Assembly: GCF_003417465.1 (NCBI RefSeq)
Contig: NZ_QVMV01000052.1
Location: 124,001 to 188,000 of the forward strand
DNA length: 64,000 bases
DNA from: Wenzhouxiangella sp. 15190
GTDB taxonomy: Bacteria > Pseudomonadota > Gammaproteobacteria > Xanthomonadales > Wenzhouxiangellaceae
Direction: 5' to 3'
Numbering within the stretch: the stretch's first letter is position 1; each line of letters starts with the position of its first letter. Of the stretch, positions 25,360 to 35,604 are shown one piece after another. The position numbers and the translations under genes were made by a program. The notes below the pieces were generated by a model. That model did no database searches and had not been told where the DNA came from. It worked only from the letters and a program-made list of their open reading frames with translations.

Positions 25360-26324
25360 GTGTCGGTGGCGCGGCGCCGGAACCACACGGCACCGGCCAG
25401 TAGGGCCAGGGCGATGAGCAGGCCGATCCACATGCCGGGGCGCAGCAGGAAGTCGAGGCTGTTGGAGAAGCTCATGAACACGTCCTCGCTGAAGGTGACG
25501 TCGCCCATGTCGACCTGGCCATTCCTGGATTCCACTTGCCAGCCGATGTTGCTGGGAATGAGGCCGCTGCCCAGGCGTTCGAGCACAATCCTGCCCAGAT
25601 TGAACTGGGGCAGGCTAAAGCTCGAAAGCATGCTCCAGGCATGTTGCAACAACGAGATCGCGGCCGGAACGGCGACCGCGACCAGGATGGGTACGCGCGG
25701 TGCCCAGGAAGAACAGAACACCAGCCAGGCGTAAATCGGCATCAGCCAGAGCCCCTGCACCAGCAGACCCAGCGCCATGACGAGCCATAGCCTGGGCAGG
25801 CTGGCCGGCAGCCAGAACTCCGTGATGGGATTGATGCCTGCCATCAGGCCGTAGCCCGAAGCGATCAGGAGAACCAGCAGCTGGGTGACGATGGCGGCCA
25901 GCAGGTAGATAGCCGGGGCGAGCAGCCAGGCGGTCAGCACCTTCGAGCCCACGGTCATGCTGTCGGAGATCGGCAGCGACTTCCAGAAAAGGATCGAGCG
26001 GTCCTTTCGTTCGTCGTAAAGGCAACTCGAAAGATAGAAGAGCAACACCAGAATGAGCAACTGCAGGAAAAGGCCCGACACCGCGAACAGGGCTCCGGTC
26101 ACGAACAGTCGCTTCTGGTCTTCCGGTACATCGGCGAACTGTCGGATGGCATCCAGTGTGAAGGCCATCTCGTTGTCGAAGCGCGAGCCCAGGATCAGCC
26201 CGAAAACGATGAAGAAGAGGATCAGGCCCAGAATGATGATGGGCGCCCATTTGAACGCGCCTGGACTTTCCCAGAGCTCGCGGCGCATCAATGTCCACAT
26301 GTTCGAAATCGCGCGTGTGCTCAT
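25356..26324 (-). CDS. ABC-2 type transporter permease
   Basis: 322-residue inner-membrane permease with six membrane segments (about 27-47, 80-100, 125-150, 165-200, 212-235, 295-315). The stretch LSSCLYDERKDRSILFWKSLPISD is typical of ABC-2 permeases in which this cytoplasmic loop follows the second helix. The gene overlaps the upstream ATPase gene by 4 bp and the downstream small membrane gene by 4 bp. The GntR-linked arrangement resembles YtrA-type operons that respond to envelope stress or antimicrobial compounds; the substrate is unknown. Confidence 0.88.
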   Translation of the reverse strand: MSTRAISNMWTLMRRELWESPGAFKWAPIIILGLILFFIVFGLILGSRFDNEMAFTLDAIRQFADVPEDQKRLFVTGALFAVSGLFLQLLILVLLFYLSSCLYDERKDRSILFWKSLPISDSMTVGSKVLTAWLLAPAIYLLAAIVTQLLVLLIASGYGLMAGINPITEFWLPASLPRLWLVMALGLLVQGLWLMPIYAWLVFCSSWAPRVPILVAVAVPAAISLLQHAWSMLSSFSLPQFNLGRIVLERLGSGLIPSNIGWQVESRNGQVDMGDVTFSEDVFMSFSNSLDFLLRPGMWIGLLIALALLAGAVWFRRRATDT

Positions 26325-27205
26325 GCTGCTTCCTCCGCACCGGCGTTGTCTTCGTATTCCTCGCCCATCAGGGCAACGAACAGGTCGGCTACGCTGGGTC
26401 GATGCAGCTCGCCGATCTCGTTCAGGCGGTCGATATCGCCGCCATCGAACAGAAAGATGTGACGGCCGAAGAGCACGCGTTCGTGCAGGGGATTCATGGC
26501 GCGTGCCTCTTCGACATGATCCGGCTTGACCATGACCTCGCGGTAGCGCTCGTGGACGGCGTCCATGGTGGCGTTGACCACCAGCTTGCCGTCCTTGATG
26601 AACAGCAGGTCGGTGAGAATGTGTTCGACTTCCTCGACCTGGTGGGTGGTGATGAGGATCGTGCGCTCCTCGTCGAAGTATTCGTTGAGTAGATTGGAGT
26701 AGAAACGCTTGCGAAACAGAATGTCCAGGCCCAGGGTGGGTTCGTCGAGCACCAGCAGCTTGGCGTCGATGGCCATCACCAGGGCGAGGTGAAGCTGCAC
26801 GACCATGCCCTTGGACAGGGCCTTGACCTTCGTCTTCGGTTTGACCTTGGTGTTCTTGAGATAATGCATGCAGCGCTCACGCGAGAAGCGCGGGTGGAGC
26901 CGTTCGGTCATTTCGATGACCTGCCAGACCCGCGCCCAGCGAGGCAGTACGGCGACGTCGGCAATGAAGCACACATCCTCCATCAGCCGATCGCGGTCCT
27001 TGTCGGGCTTTCGGCCCAGCACCTCGAGCTCACCGCTGTAGCCGGTCAAGCCGAGTATGGCCTTCAGCGCCGTGGTCTTGCCGGCACCGTTGGGGCCGAT
27101 CAGGCCGACGATGCGTCCGGACGGAATTTCCAGGTCGATACCGTCGACAGCCCTGTTGTTGCCGTAATATCGCTTCAAATCCCGGGCATGAATGGTCAAA
27201 CTCAT
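26321..27205 (-). CDS. ABC transporter ATP-binding protein
   Basis: 294-residue ATPase powering the adjacent permease. Walker A GPNGAGKTTALK is at about 37-48, Walker B with the following acidic residue is LLVLDEPTLGLD, and the H-loop is in TTHQVEEVEH. The signature motif is LSKGM rather than LSGGQ (in VKALSKGMVVQLHLAL), as in other exporters of the YtrB/CcmA-like class. About 60 extra residues at the C-terminus follow the nucleotide-binding domain. ATGA-type overlaps with both neighbours indicate a tightly coupled operon. Confidence 0.92.
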   Translation of the reverse strand: MSLTIHARDLKRYYGNNRAVDGIDLEIPSGRIVGLIGPNGAGKTTALKAILGLTGYSGELEVLGRKPDKDRDRLMEDVCFIADVAVLPRWARVWQVIEMTERLHPRFSRERCMHYLKNTKVKPKTKVKALSKGMVVQLHLALVMAIDAKLLVLDEPTLGLDILFRKRFYSNLLNEYFDEERTILITTHQVEEVEHILTDLLFIKDGKLVVNATMDAVHERYREVMVKPDHVEEARAMNPLHERVLFGRHIFLFDGGDIDRLNEIGELHRPSVADLFVALMGEEYEDNAGAEEAA

Positions 27206-27576
27206 GACTTGCTCTCCTCTTTATCGCGTGCGGCTAGCAGATCCTCGATCGACAGACCGAGCTTGTCGATCCGCTGCGCCAGTCGCGGCCATTCTTCGTT
27301 GAGAAATCGCTTGCGTTCACTTGCCAACAGCATGCCGCGTGCACCCTCGCGCACGAACATGCCGACACCCCGGCGCTTTTCCACCAGTTCGTCGTCAACC
27401 AGTGACTGATAGGCCTTGGAGACCGTCAGCGGATTGATCTGGAAGTCTACCGCCACCTGCCGCACGGACGGGAGCGGTTGGCCTTCCTTCAGGGTGCCGT
27501 CAAGAATGGCGGCCACGGTCTTTTCCCGCAGCTGCCAGTAGATCGGCTGGTTGTCGTCCCAGCGCGCTTCGATCAT
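27202..27576 (-). CDS. GntR family regulator, YtrA subfamily
   Basis: 124-residue repressor: an N-terminal GntR winged helix (QPIYWQLREKTVAAIL, LPSVRQVAVDFQINPLTVSKAYQSL, VEKRRGVGMFV) and a short C-terminal helical dimerisation region of about 45 residues, as in YtrA-type members that control ABC transporters. The ATG at 27576 overlaps the TGA of the small gene upstream (ATGA). The likely operator is the ACTAG-A-CTAGT palindrome over the operon's -10 at 27876-27886. Effector unknown; in relatives, cell-wall-active compounds relieve repression. Confidence 0.92.
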   Translation of the reverse strand: MIEARWDDNQPIYWQLREKTVAAILDGTLKEGQPLPSVRQVAVDFQINPLTVSKAYQSLVDDELVEKRRGVGMFVREGARGMLLASERKRFLNEEWPRLAQRIDKLGLSIEDLLAARDKEESKS

Positions 27577-27845
27577 GGGCGCGACAGGCCCGAGAACCAG
27601 GGCAGCAGGCGGAGATTGGAATCGCCGCCCGAGCTGGACCCGCCGGCCTGCTCGCGCTGCGTCACCGCGTTTGATTCGGAAGTGACCGCTTCGGCTCGAT
27701 CCACGGGTTCGGCCCGCTCGGCCTGAAGCTGCTCTTCGATACCCGAGCGATCGACGGTAAAGGACAACGCCAGGCACACTGCGGCGGCGATCAGCGCCAG
27801 TCGATGGGGTATGACGAGTGTTCGGCGTTTCGAAATCGGCAACAT
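27573..27845 (-). CDS. Small single-pass membrane or exported protein heading the GntR-ABC operon
   Basis: 90-residue protein of unknown family: basic N-terminus, one hydrophobic segment (residues 13-29, RLALIAAAVCLALSFTV), an acidic/Gln-rich middle (GIEEQLQAERAEPVDRAEAV) and a Gly/Ser-rich stretch. The ATG has GGAG 6 nt upstream, and its stop overlaps the GntR start, so it is a real first gene behind a good sigma-70 promoter. It might be a membrane-anchored sensor or accessory factor of the exporter, but this is inference from position only. Confidence 0.7.
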   Translation of the reverse strand: MLPISKRRTLVIPHRLALIAAAVCLALSFTVDRSGIEEQLQAERAEPVDRAEAVTSESNAVTQREQAGGSSSGGDSNLRLLPWFSGLSRP

Positions 27846-27875
27846 GGTCAGCTCCTTCAGCTGTCGTGTTGGTGT

Positions 27876-27907
27876 ACTAGTCTAGTAAAACACCACCACA
27901 GAGTCAA
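27876..27907 (-). promoter_or_regulatory. Sigma-70 promoter with overlapping palindromic operator of the GntR-ABC operon
   Basis: Reading the minus strand, TTGACT (27907-27902), a 17-bp spacer and TAGACT (27884-27879) form a good promoter. An 11-bp palindrome ACTAG-A-CTAGT (27876-27886) covers the -10, extended by partly symmetric GTGT/ACAC flanks, as expected for GntR autoregulation. Confidence 0.8.
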
Positions 27908-28026
27908 GCCCCCCGGAGGATTCGGGACTCGTGAGTGATCTGGTAAACTCCCGCGATTGAACCGACTGCCATTCGGCTGGTCACAGGCAAACTCGAAAAG
28001 CCCATTTTCCCAAGGAGATTGTTTCC

Positions 28027-28746
28027 ATGAAGATTGCCCGAATTCTGGCCGGCTCCGTGCTGGTTGCAAGCGCTTCGACCGCGGCCCTGGCCGAAGACGA
28101 AGCCCTCGAAACACCCGAAGACCGCTTGAGTTACACCATCGGCATGGATATCGGCGGTTCTCTGGCCGAGCAGGATATGGATCTCGATCTCGATCTGCTG
28201 ATCGAAGCCCTGCGCGCCAGTTACAACGGTGAGGAAACGCGCCTGACCGAGGAAGAAGCCCTGGCCGAGCGCGAAGCCTTCATGCAGCGCCGCCAGCAGC
28301 AGATGGAGTCCCAGCGCGAGGAAGAAGGTGCTGCCAACCGCGAGGCCGGCGAAGCCTTCCTGGCCGAAAACGCCGAGCGTGACGACGTCATGGTGACCGA
28401 TTCCGGACTGCAGTACCGCGTGATCGAGGAAGGCGACGGCGACAGCCCGGCTGCTGAGGATCAGGTAACCGTCCACTACAAGGGCACGCTGATCGACGGC
28501 ACCCAGTTCGATAGCTCCTACGACCGTGGCGAGCCGGCGACCTTTGCGCTTAACCAGGTCATCCCCGGCTGGACCGAAGGCCTGCAACTGATGTCCGAGG
28601 GTGGCAAGTACGAATTCTTCATCCCCTCCGAGCTGGCTTACGGAGACCAGGGTCGCCCCGGCCCGATCGGCCCGAACTCGACCCTGATTTTCGAAGTCGA
28701 GCTGCTCGAAGTGGCCGACAGCGAGTCCCAGGAATCCCAGGAATAA
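28027..28746 (+). CDS. FKBP-type peptidyl-prolyl isomerase, periplasmic (FkpA/Mip-like)
   Basis: 239-residue isomerase and chaperone of the periplasm. Signal peptide 1-22 (ending AALA), then an N-terminal dimerisation region with a long charged helix (residues 72-105, rich in Glu/Arg/Gln), then the FKBP domain: VTVHYKGTLIDGTQFDSSYDRG, VIPGWTEGLQLM, YEFFIPSELAYGD and STLIFEVELL. This layout is that of FkpA and Mip. AAGGAG precedes the ATG. Followed after 17 bp by the DUF2058 gene, possibly one transcript. Divergent from the GntR-ABC operon. Confidence 0.95.
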   Translation: MKIARILAGSVLVASASTAALAEDEALETPEDRLSYTIGMDIGGSLAEQDMDLDLDLLIEALRASYNGEETRLTEEEALAEREAFMQRRQQQMESQREEEGAANREAGEAFLAENAERDDVMVTDSGLQYRVIEEGDGDSPAAEDQVTVHYKGTLIDGTQFDSSYDRGEPATFALNQVIPGWTEGLQLMSEGGKYEFFIPSELAYGDQGRPGPIGPNSTLIFEVELLEVADSESQESQE

Positions 28747-28763
28747 GCGACGACTCGAACGCC

Positions 28764-29354
28764 ATGGGGACTTTGCAGGATGCCCTGCTAAAGGCAGGGC
28801 TGGCCGACGAAAAGCAGGCCGAAAAGGACCGGCGTCGGGGCAAGCCCGGCGCCGGTGATTCCGGCCCGAAGAAGGCCCGCGGCAGCGCGCCGGCCAAGAA
28901 GAAAAAGCGCGCGGCGGGAGCAACCGGGAAGAAGGGTGCCGATTCGGACCTGGCACGAGCCTATGCCGCCAGGCGCAAGGCCGAAGTGCAGGAAAAGGAA
29001 GCTGAAAAGCAGCGTCGTGTTGCCGAGCAGGAAGAGCGGCGCAGGCGCAATCTACAGCTCGACGAGATCCTCAAGGGCAACACCCTCAACCGCAAGGAAG
29101 CCGAGGTGCCGCGCTATTTCGAGCACATGGGGCGTATCCGCCGTGTACTGTGCACCCCCGAGCAGCGTGATCAACTCAACAACGGCGAGATCGGCGTGGT
29201 TAACCTGCGCGGTTCCTATTTGCTGGTTCCGCTCGAGACCCTCGAGAAATACCGCGAAGTCGCCCCGGACCTGGTCCCCAGCCTGGAAGGTCGCGAAGAG
29301 CCCGAGGACGACGGCAGCCACTATCCGCCGGTGCCGGACGACCTGGTCTGGTAA
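28764..29354 (+). CDS. DUF2058 family protein
   Basis: 196-residue highly charged cytoplasmic protein of the DUF2058 family (E. coli YaiL group). The N-terminus MGTLQDALLKAGL is the family signature, followed by a Lys/Ala/Gly-rich linker (residues 20-60), a long Glu/Lys/Arg helix likely to be a coiled coil (60-100) and the conserved C-terminal part (FEHMGRIRRVLCTPEQRDQL, GSYLLVPLETLEKYREVAP). It may bind nucleic acid or ribosomes, judging from the basic N-terminal half, but no function is established. The stop codon is followed within 6 bp by a tandem/inverted repeat element. Confidence 0.85.
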   Translation: MGTLQDALLKAGLADEKQAEKDRRRGKPGAGDSGPKKARGSAPAKKKKRAAGATGKKGADSDLARAYAARRKAEVQEKEAEKQRRVAEQEERRRRNLQLDEILKGNTLNRKEAEVPRYFEHMGRIRRVLCTPEQRDQLNNGEIGVVNLRGSYLLVPLETLEKYREVAPDLVPSLEGREEPEDDGSHYPPVPDDLVW

Positions 29355-29360
29355 AGGAAG

Positions 29361-29428
29361 TTTTCAGGTTTCAGGGTTCAGGTTTCAGGAAAAGACAGAT
29401 CGAAGCCCGCCCCTGAAACCTGAAACCT
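29361..29428. repeat. Intergenic inverted repeat, family II (TTTCAGG 7-mer arms)
   Basis: Left arm 29361-29389 has four near-tandem copies of TTTCAGG; right arm 29411-29428 has CCTGAAA repeated. It occupies the gap between the convergent DUF2058 and metH genes and could form a hairpin in both transcripts, although neither side has a long U tract. Confidence 0.88.
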
Positions 29429-29432
29429 ACTT

Positions 29433-32104
<2,672 letters not shown>

Positions 32105-32108
<4 letters not shown>

Positions 32109-33139
32109 GCCGCCTTCTGTTGTCGGATGGGACGGGGGGAATGACCATCGATCACCTCGGCGATCGCGGCCAGATGTTCGGGCGTGGTGCCGCAGCAACC
32201 GCCGATAATGTTGACCAGGCCGTCGCGAGCGTAGGCTTCGACGATCTCGGCCATTTCCTCTGCTGTCTGGTCGTATTCGCCGAACTCGTTGGGCAGGCCC
32301 GCGTTGGGATGAGCCGAGACCAGGCAATCGGCCATGCGAGACAGGGCCTTGATATGGGGCTTGAGCTGGTCGGCACCCAGGGCGCAGTTGAAACCCACCG
32401 AGAACGGCTCGCCATGCTCGATCGAGATGTAGAAGGCCTCGGGCGTCTGCCCCGACAGGGTGCGGCCCGAAGCGTCGGTGATGGTGCCGGAGATCATCAG
32501 CGGCCAGCGCTCGCCGCGCCGCTCGAACTCCTCGTAAACAGCATAGATTGCCGCCTTGGCGTTGAGCGTGTCGAAGATGGTCTCGATCAGGATCAGGTCG
32601 GCGCCGCCGTCGAGCAGGCCGCGCGCGGCTTCCGTGTAGGCCTCGACCAGCTTGGCGAAATCGATGTTGCGGTAGCCCGGGCTGGAAACGTCCGGGGAAA
32701 TGGAGGCGGTGCGATTGGTCGGCCCGATCACACCCACCGCATAGCGCGGACGGCCGGTTTTCTCGGCCGACTCGTCGCAGGCCTGGCGGGCCAGTTTCGC
32801 CGCTTTACGGTTGATCTCCTCCGACAATTCCTCCAGCGCATAGTCGGCCTGGCTGATGCGGTTGGCGTTGAACGTGTTGGTCTCGATCAGGTCGCAGCCC
32901 ACCTCGAGAAAGTCCTGGTGGATGCGTGTGACCAGATCCGGTTTCGTCAGGGTCAGCAGATCGTTGTTGCCCTTGAGGTCGTCGGCGTGATCGCTAAATC
33001 GTTCGCCGCGGAACGCGGCTTCGTCGAGCTGCTCGTTCTGAATCATGGTGCCCATGGCACCGTCGAGCAGCAGGATGCGTTCACCAAGGGCGTCGAACAG
33101 CGCTTCGACGCGGTCGGGGTTATGCCATTTCAGGCTCAT
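32105..33139 (-). CDS. metH: Methionine synthase, homocysteine S-methyltransferase subunit (MetH N-terminal part)
   Basis: 344-residue homocysteine-binding TIM barrel that supplies the substrate thiolate to the cobalamin subunit. Start [15 protein letters not shown], and the zinc-binding cysteines lie in VGFNCALGA and in [12 protein letters not shown], so all three ligands are present. It ends where the domain boundary falls in E. coli MetH, so this is a clean gene split rather than a frameshift: there are a stop, an overlapping ATG and no leftover coding. It overlaps the upstream SahR-like regulator gene by 4 bp, giving a three-gene operon. Confidence 0.95.
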
Positions 33140-34029
33140 GATTTCTCCGCGAGAAAGGTGATGATTTCGAAGTTCGGGGTCTTGCGTTCGACCGAGGTGA
33201 CGTCGCAGAACTCGGTCTGCAGCGCGGCCTTCTTCAACATGGCCGACAGTTGCTTCGGCGTGAAACCATTGTTGGCGTGGCCGAAGTTCTTGACCTGGGC
33301 ACTGTGGCGATGCTTGCTGAGCGTTGCTCCCACCAGGCGGCCGCCGGGCTTGATCGTTCGCGCCGCTTCGGTGAGCGCCTTCTGTGGCTGGTCGCTGTAG
33401 GTCAGGGCGTGCATCATCAGGACGCTGTCGAAGACCTTGTCGTCGAAAGGCAGGGCATGCATGTCGCCGAGATGGAACTGGACGTTGGCAAAGGGTTTGA
33501 CGCGCTCACGGCCGGCGGCGACGACCTTCTCCGAAACATCAACGCAGTCGATGGACTTAGCCTGGCGGGCCAGCAGTTCGCCCATCACCCCGTCGCCGGA
33601 GGCAATGTCGAGCACGCGGCCGAGCGAGAGCAGCTGCACCAGTGCGCGAGTCGTCGCCTCCCAGGTCCGCCCCGGCGAATAGTGGCGTTCCATGTCGCCG
33701 GCAACCGTGTCCGGCCAGTTGCGCCCCAGCGCTCGCTGCGCCATGATTTCGGGCAGTCTCTCGGCGTCGGCGGCCACTACGGCGTCGTCCAGATCGTCGC
33801 GGAAAAGCGCCCAGAGCCGGTGCAGCTCGGGGTTGTCTTCGGGATTGCCCAGCCGGTAGTAGACGGATACACCGTCGCGTCGGTCGACTACCAGCCCGGC
33901 CTCGCGCAGCCGTGCCAGGTGCGTGGACACGCGCGGCTGAGCCAAGCGCGTGATCTGCGCCAGCTCGGCTACCGTCAGTTCCTCGGTTTCGAGTAGCGCC
34001 AGCAGCCGCAGCCGGGTGGCATCCCCCAA
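33136..34029 (-). CDS. SahR-like ArsR regulator with SAM-methyltransferase domain
   Basis: ArsR winged helix ([40 protein letters not shown]) fused to a class I methyltransferase fold ([16 protein letters not shown] as the SAM-binding glycine loop). Known SahR proteins have this design, bind S-adenosylhomocysteine and repress SAM-cycle genes such as metH, which directly follows with a 4-bp overlap. The ends given use TTG 34029. The open frame continues upstream through [12 protein letters not shown], which looks like the missing first helix of the ArsR fold, but contains no ATG/GTG; an ATC at 34063-34065 lies 7 nt after GGA. The true start is therefore uncertain. Confidence 0.82.
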   Translation of the reverse strand: MGDATRLRLLALLETEELTVAELAQITRLAQPRVSTHLARLREAGLVVDRRDGVSVYYRLGNPEDNPELHRLWALFRDDLDDAVVAADAERLPEIMAQRALGRNWPDTVAGDMERHYSPGRTWEATTRALVQLLSLGRVLDIASGDGVMGELLARQAKSIDCVDVSEKVVAAGRERVKPFANVQFHLGDMHALPFDDKVFDSVLMMHALTYSDQPQKALTEAARTIKPGGRLVGATLSKHRHSAQVKNFGHANNGFTPKQLSAMLKKAALQTEFCDVTSVERKTPNFEIITFLAEKS

Positions 34030-34067
34030 CAGGCTGCAGTGCCTTCCGACACGGTCCAGGTCGATAA

Positions 34068-34099
34068 CTATATCCTTTTATCGCGATTGAAAGATATAG
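34068..34099. promoter_or_regulatory. 32-bp imperfect palindrome, candidate SahR operator
   Basis: Arms CTATATC...GATATAG, symmetric at 13 of 16 positions around 34083/34084, directly upstream of the SahR-like gene and overlapping its probable leader. ArsR-family regulators bind such A/T-rich inverted repeats; autoregulation of the regulator-metH operon is the natural reading. Confidence 0.6.
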
Positions 34100-34263
34100 C
34101 ATAGCCTAGCCCGAACTACGGGGGCTTTCAAGCGAAGGTTGGTCTGATTTCAGGAGATCGATCGTCTCCCCGTTTAAGCGCAGTTGTCTTTATCGCGCGG
34201 CAGCGGGGCGAATTGCGGTATCGGTATTTGCTTGCCGGGGGCGGGTCCCGGTGCGGATGAAAG

Positions 34264-34286
34264 GGGCGCGGCATTCCGCCGCGCCC
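34264..34286 (-). terminator. GC-rich hairpin after the CMD-family gene
   Basis: Perfect 9-bp stem GGGCGCGGC / GCCGCGCCC with a 5-nt loop, 18 bp past the stop codon at 34304. On the minus strand it is followed only by CTTTC, so as an intrinsic terminator it is weak. Confidence 0.5.
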
Positions 34287-34303
34287 GTCTCCATTCCGGT
34301 CGA

Positions 34304-34873
34304 TCAGCCCTTCCAGGCGTAATCGCTGAAAGCGTCGTCGAGTTCCGGCTTGTTGAGGTGGTTGGAGTAGTTGCTGAGCGTCTTGACGGCCAGCGCGACC
34401 ACGATCTGCAGGATGTGGTTCTCCTCGTAGCCGGCGTCGAGGAAGGCGTGTACGTCGGCGTCGCTCGGGTTGCCGCGGGTGTCGAACATGCTGCGCGTGA
34501 ATCGGCTCAGCGCGGCCAGTTTCTCGTCGGGAATCGGCTTGTCCTCGCGCAGGGCCTCGAGCACCTCCGGGGGAACATTGGAGACCTGGTCGGCCAGCAT
34601 GCTGTGGGCACCCATGCAGTAGCCGCATCCATTGGCGCGGCTGATCGTCAGGAAGACCACTTCCTGCTCGGCCGGCTCGAACCCGGAATGCTCGCGGAAC
34701 TGCTCGTAGCCATGCATGTAGGTGCTCAGCAGTCCCGGTGCCTTTGCCATGTGCCGGTACATCTCCGGAACGAAACCGAGCGCCTTTTGCGCGCTCTCCA
34801 GCAGTGGACGCTGGGCGTCGTTGGCGGTTTCCAGGGTGGGGGTGTCCATTTTGATGGTGTATTCGGCGGTCAT
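34304..34873 (-). CDS. Carboxymuconolactone decarboxylase / AhpD-like protein
   Basis: 189-residue all-helical protein with the AhpD-like redox motif CGYCMGAH (residues 83-90: two Cys three apart plus the nearby His), typical of peroxidase-related CMD proteins. FVPEMYRHMAKAPGLLSTY and HILQIVVALAVKTLSNYSNHL are the family helices. The ATG at 34873 has AGGAG 4 nt upstream. It follows a TetR gene by 77 bp on the same strand and is probably controlled by it. Likely role: thiol-dependent peroxide or electrophile detoxification, inferred from family only. Confidence 0.88.
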   Translation of the reverse strand: MTAEYTIKMDTPTLETANDAQRPLLESAQKALGFVPEMYRHMAKAPGLLSTYMHGYEQFREHSGFEPAEQEVVFLTISRANGCGYCMGAHSMLADQVSNVPPEVLEALREDKPIPDEKLAALSRFTRSMFDTRGNPSDADVHAFLDAGYEENHILQIVVALAVKTLSNYSNHLNKPELDDAFSDYAWKG

Positions 34874-34950
34874 GTCATCTCCTGTGTGGCTTGGCTGTCG
34901 GTTGTCGTCATGGACCGGATGGTCCAAAAATGAATCAAAAAAAAACGGCG

Positions 34951-35538
34951 TCATTGGAGTGCCGCGAGCATCTGCCGGGCGGTGGCGCGGGCGGTGCGGC
35001 GTCCCACGCCGGATTTCACCAGGGTACGGAGGCCGGCCATGCTGGCGGTCAGATAGTGGGCCAGCGTGGCACTGTCGCGATCGGCCGGGATCTCTCCCCG
35101 GGATTGCGCGCGTTCGACACAGGACTGGAGCAGGCCGGTCAACTGCCGCAGACTGCGACGTGCCTGTTCGGCGGCACGTCCATCGTCGTGGCCGAGCTCG
35201 GCGGCGGAATTGAAAATCAGGCAGCCCAGCCTCGCCTGCTCCGAACCGGCTGAATCCGCGGCCTCCATAAACAGGTCCTCGAGGAAAGTCCGGGCGGAAG
35301 GCGCTGCATCCATGCGTTGTCTCAGCCCAGCCAGCAGATTGTTGCGATAGGCGCCGAGGCAATCGATGAACAGCTGTTCCTTGTTGCCCATGGACTGGTA
35401 AAAGCTCGAGCGCGACAGTGCCATCTCGCGCGTCAGGTCGCGCAGCGACGTACCCTGATAACCACGCGCCCAGAACAGGTGCATGGCGGCGTCTCTGGCC
35501 CGATCGGGATCGAATTGCAGTGGACGGCCTCTAGCCAT
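34951..35538 (-). CDS. TetR family regulator
   Basis: 195-residue regulator beginning MARGRPLQFD, with HTH residues LFWARGYQGTSLRDLTREMALSRSSFYQSMG, close to the AcrR/YxaF-type group that controls neighbouring redox genes. The C-terminal half contains GCLIFNSAAELG, where the Cys is often conserved. The start at 35538 is chosen because a near-consensus promoter (TTGATT-17-TATAAT) ends 7 bp before this ATG, so the mRNA would be leaderless; the upstream TTG at 35574 would lie in the promoter itself. Probable regulator of the downstream CMD gene. Confidence 0.85.
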   Translation of the reverse strand: MARGRPLQFDPDRARDAAMHLFWARGYQGTSLRDLTREMALSRSSFYQSMGNKEQLFIDCLGAYRNNLLAGLRQRMDAAPSARTFLEDLFMEAADSAGSEQARLGCLIFNSAAELGHDDGRAAEQARRSLRQLTGLLQSCVERAQSRGEIPADRDSATLAHYLTASMAGLRTLVKSGVGRRTARATARQMLAALQ

Positions 35539-35574
35539 ACCGGAGATTATAGGACCGGTCGGTTCATAAATCAA
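35539..35574 (-). promoter_or_regulatory. Leaderless promoter and inverted repeat of the tetR gene
   Basis: On the minus strand TTGATT (35574-35569), a 17-bp spacer and TATAAT (35551-35546) are followed by 7 bp and then the ATG. ACCGG (35539-35543) and CCGGT (35555-35559) flank the -10 symmetrically and may be the TetR operator. Confidence 0.7.
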
Positions 35575-35604
35575 GCGAGACCCGGTTCCAGGCCCGTCGT
35601 TTCC

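Noticed and set aside
34030-34200. SAH or SAM riboswitch upstream of the SahR-metH operon
   Set aside because: The region shows none of the conserved core sequences that I know for these riboswitches; the symmetric A/T-rich palindrome points to protein control.
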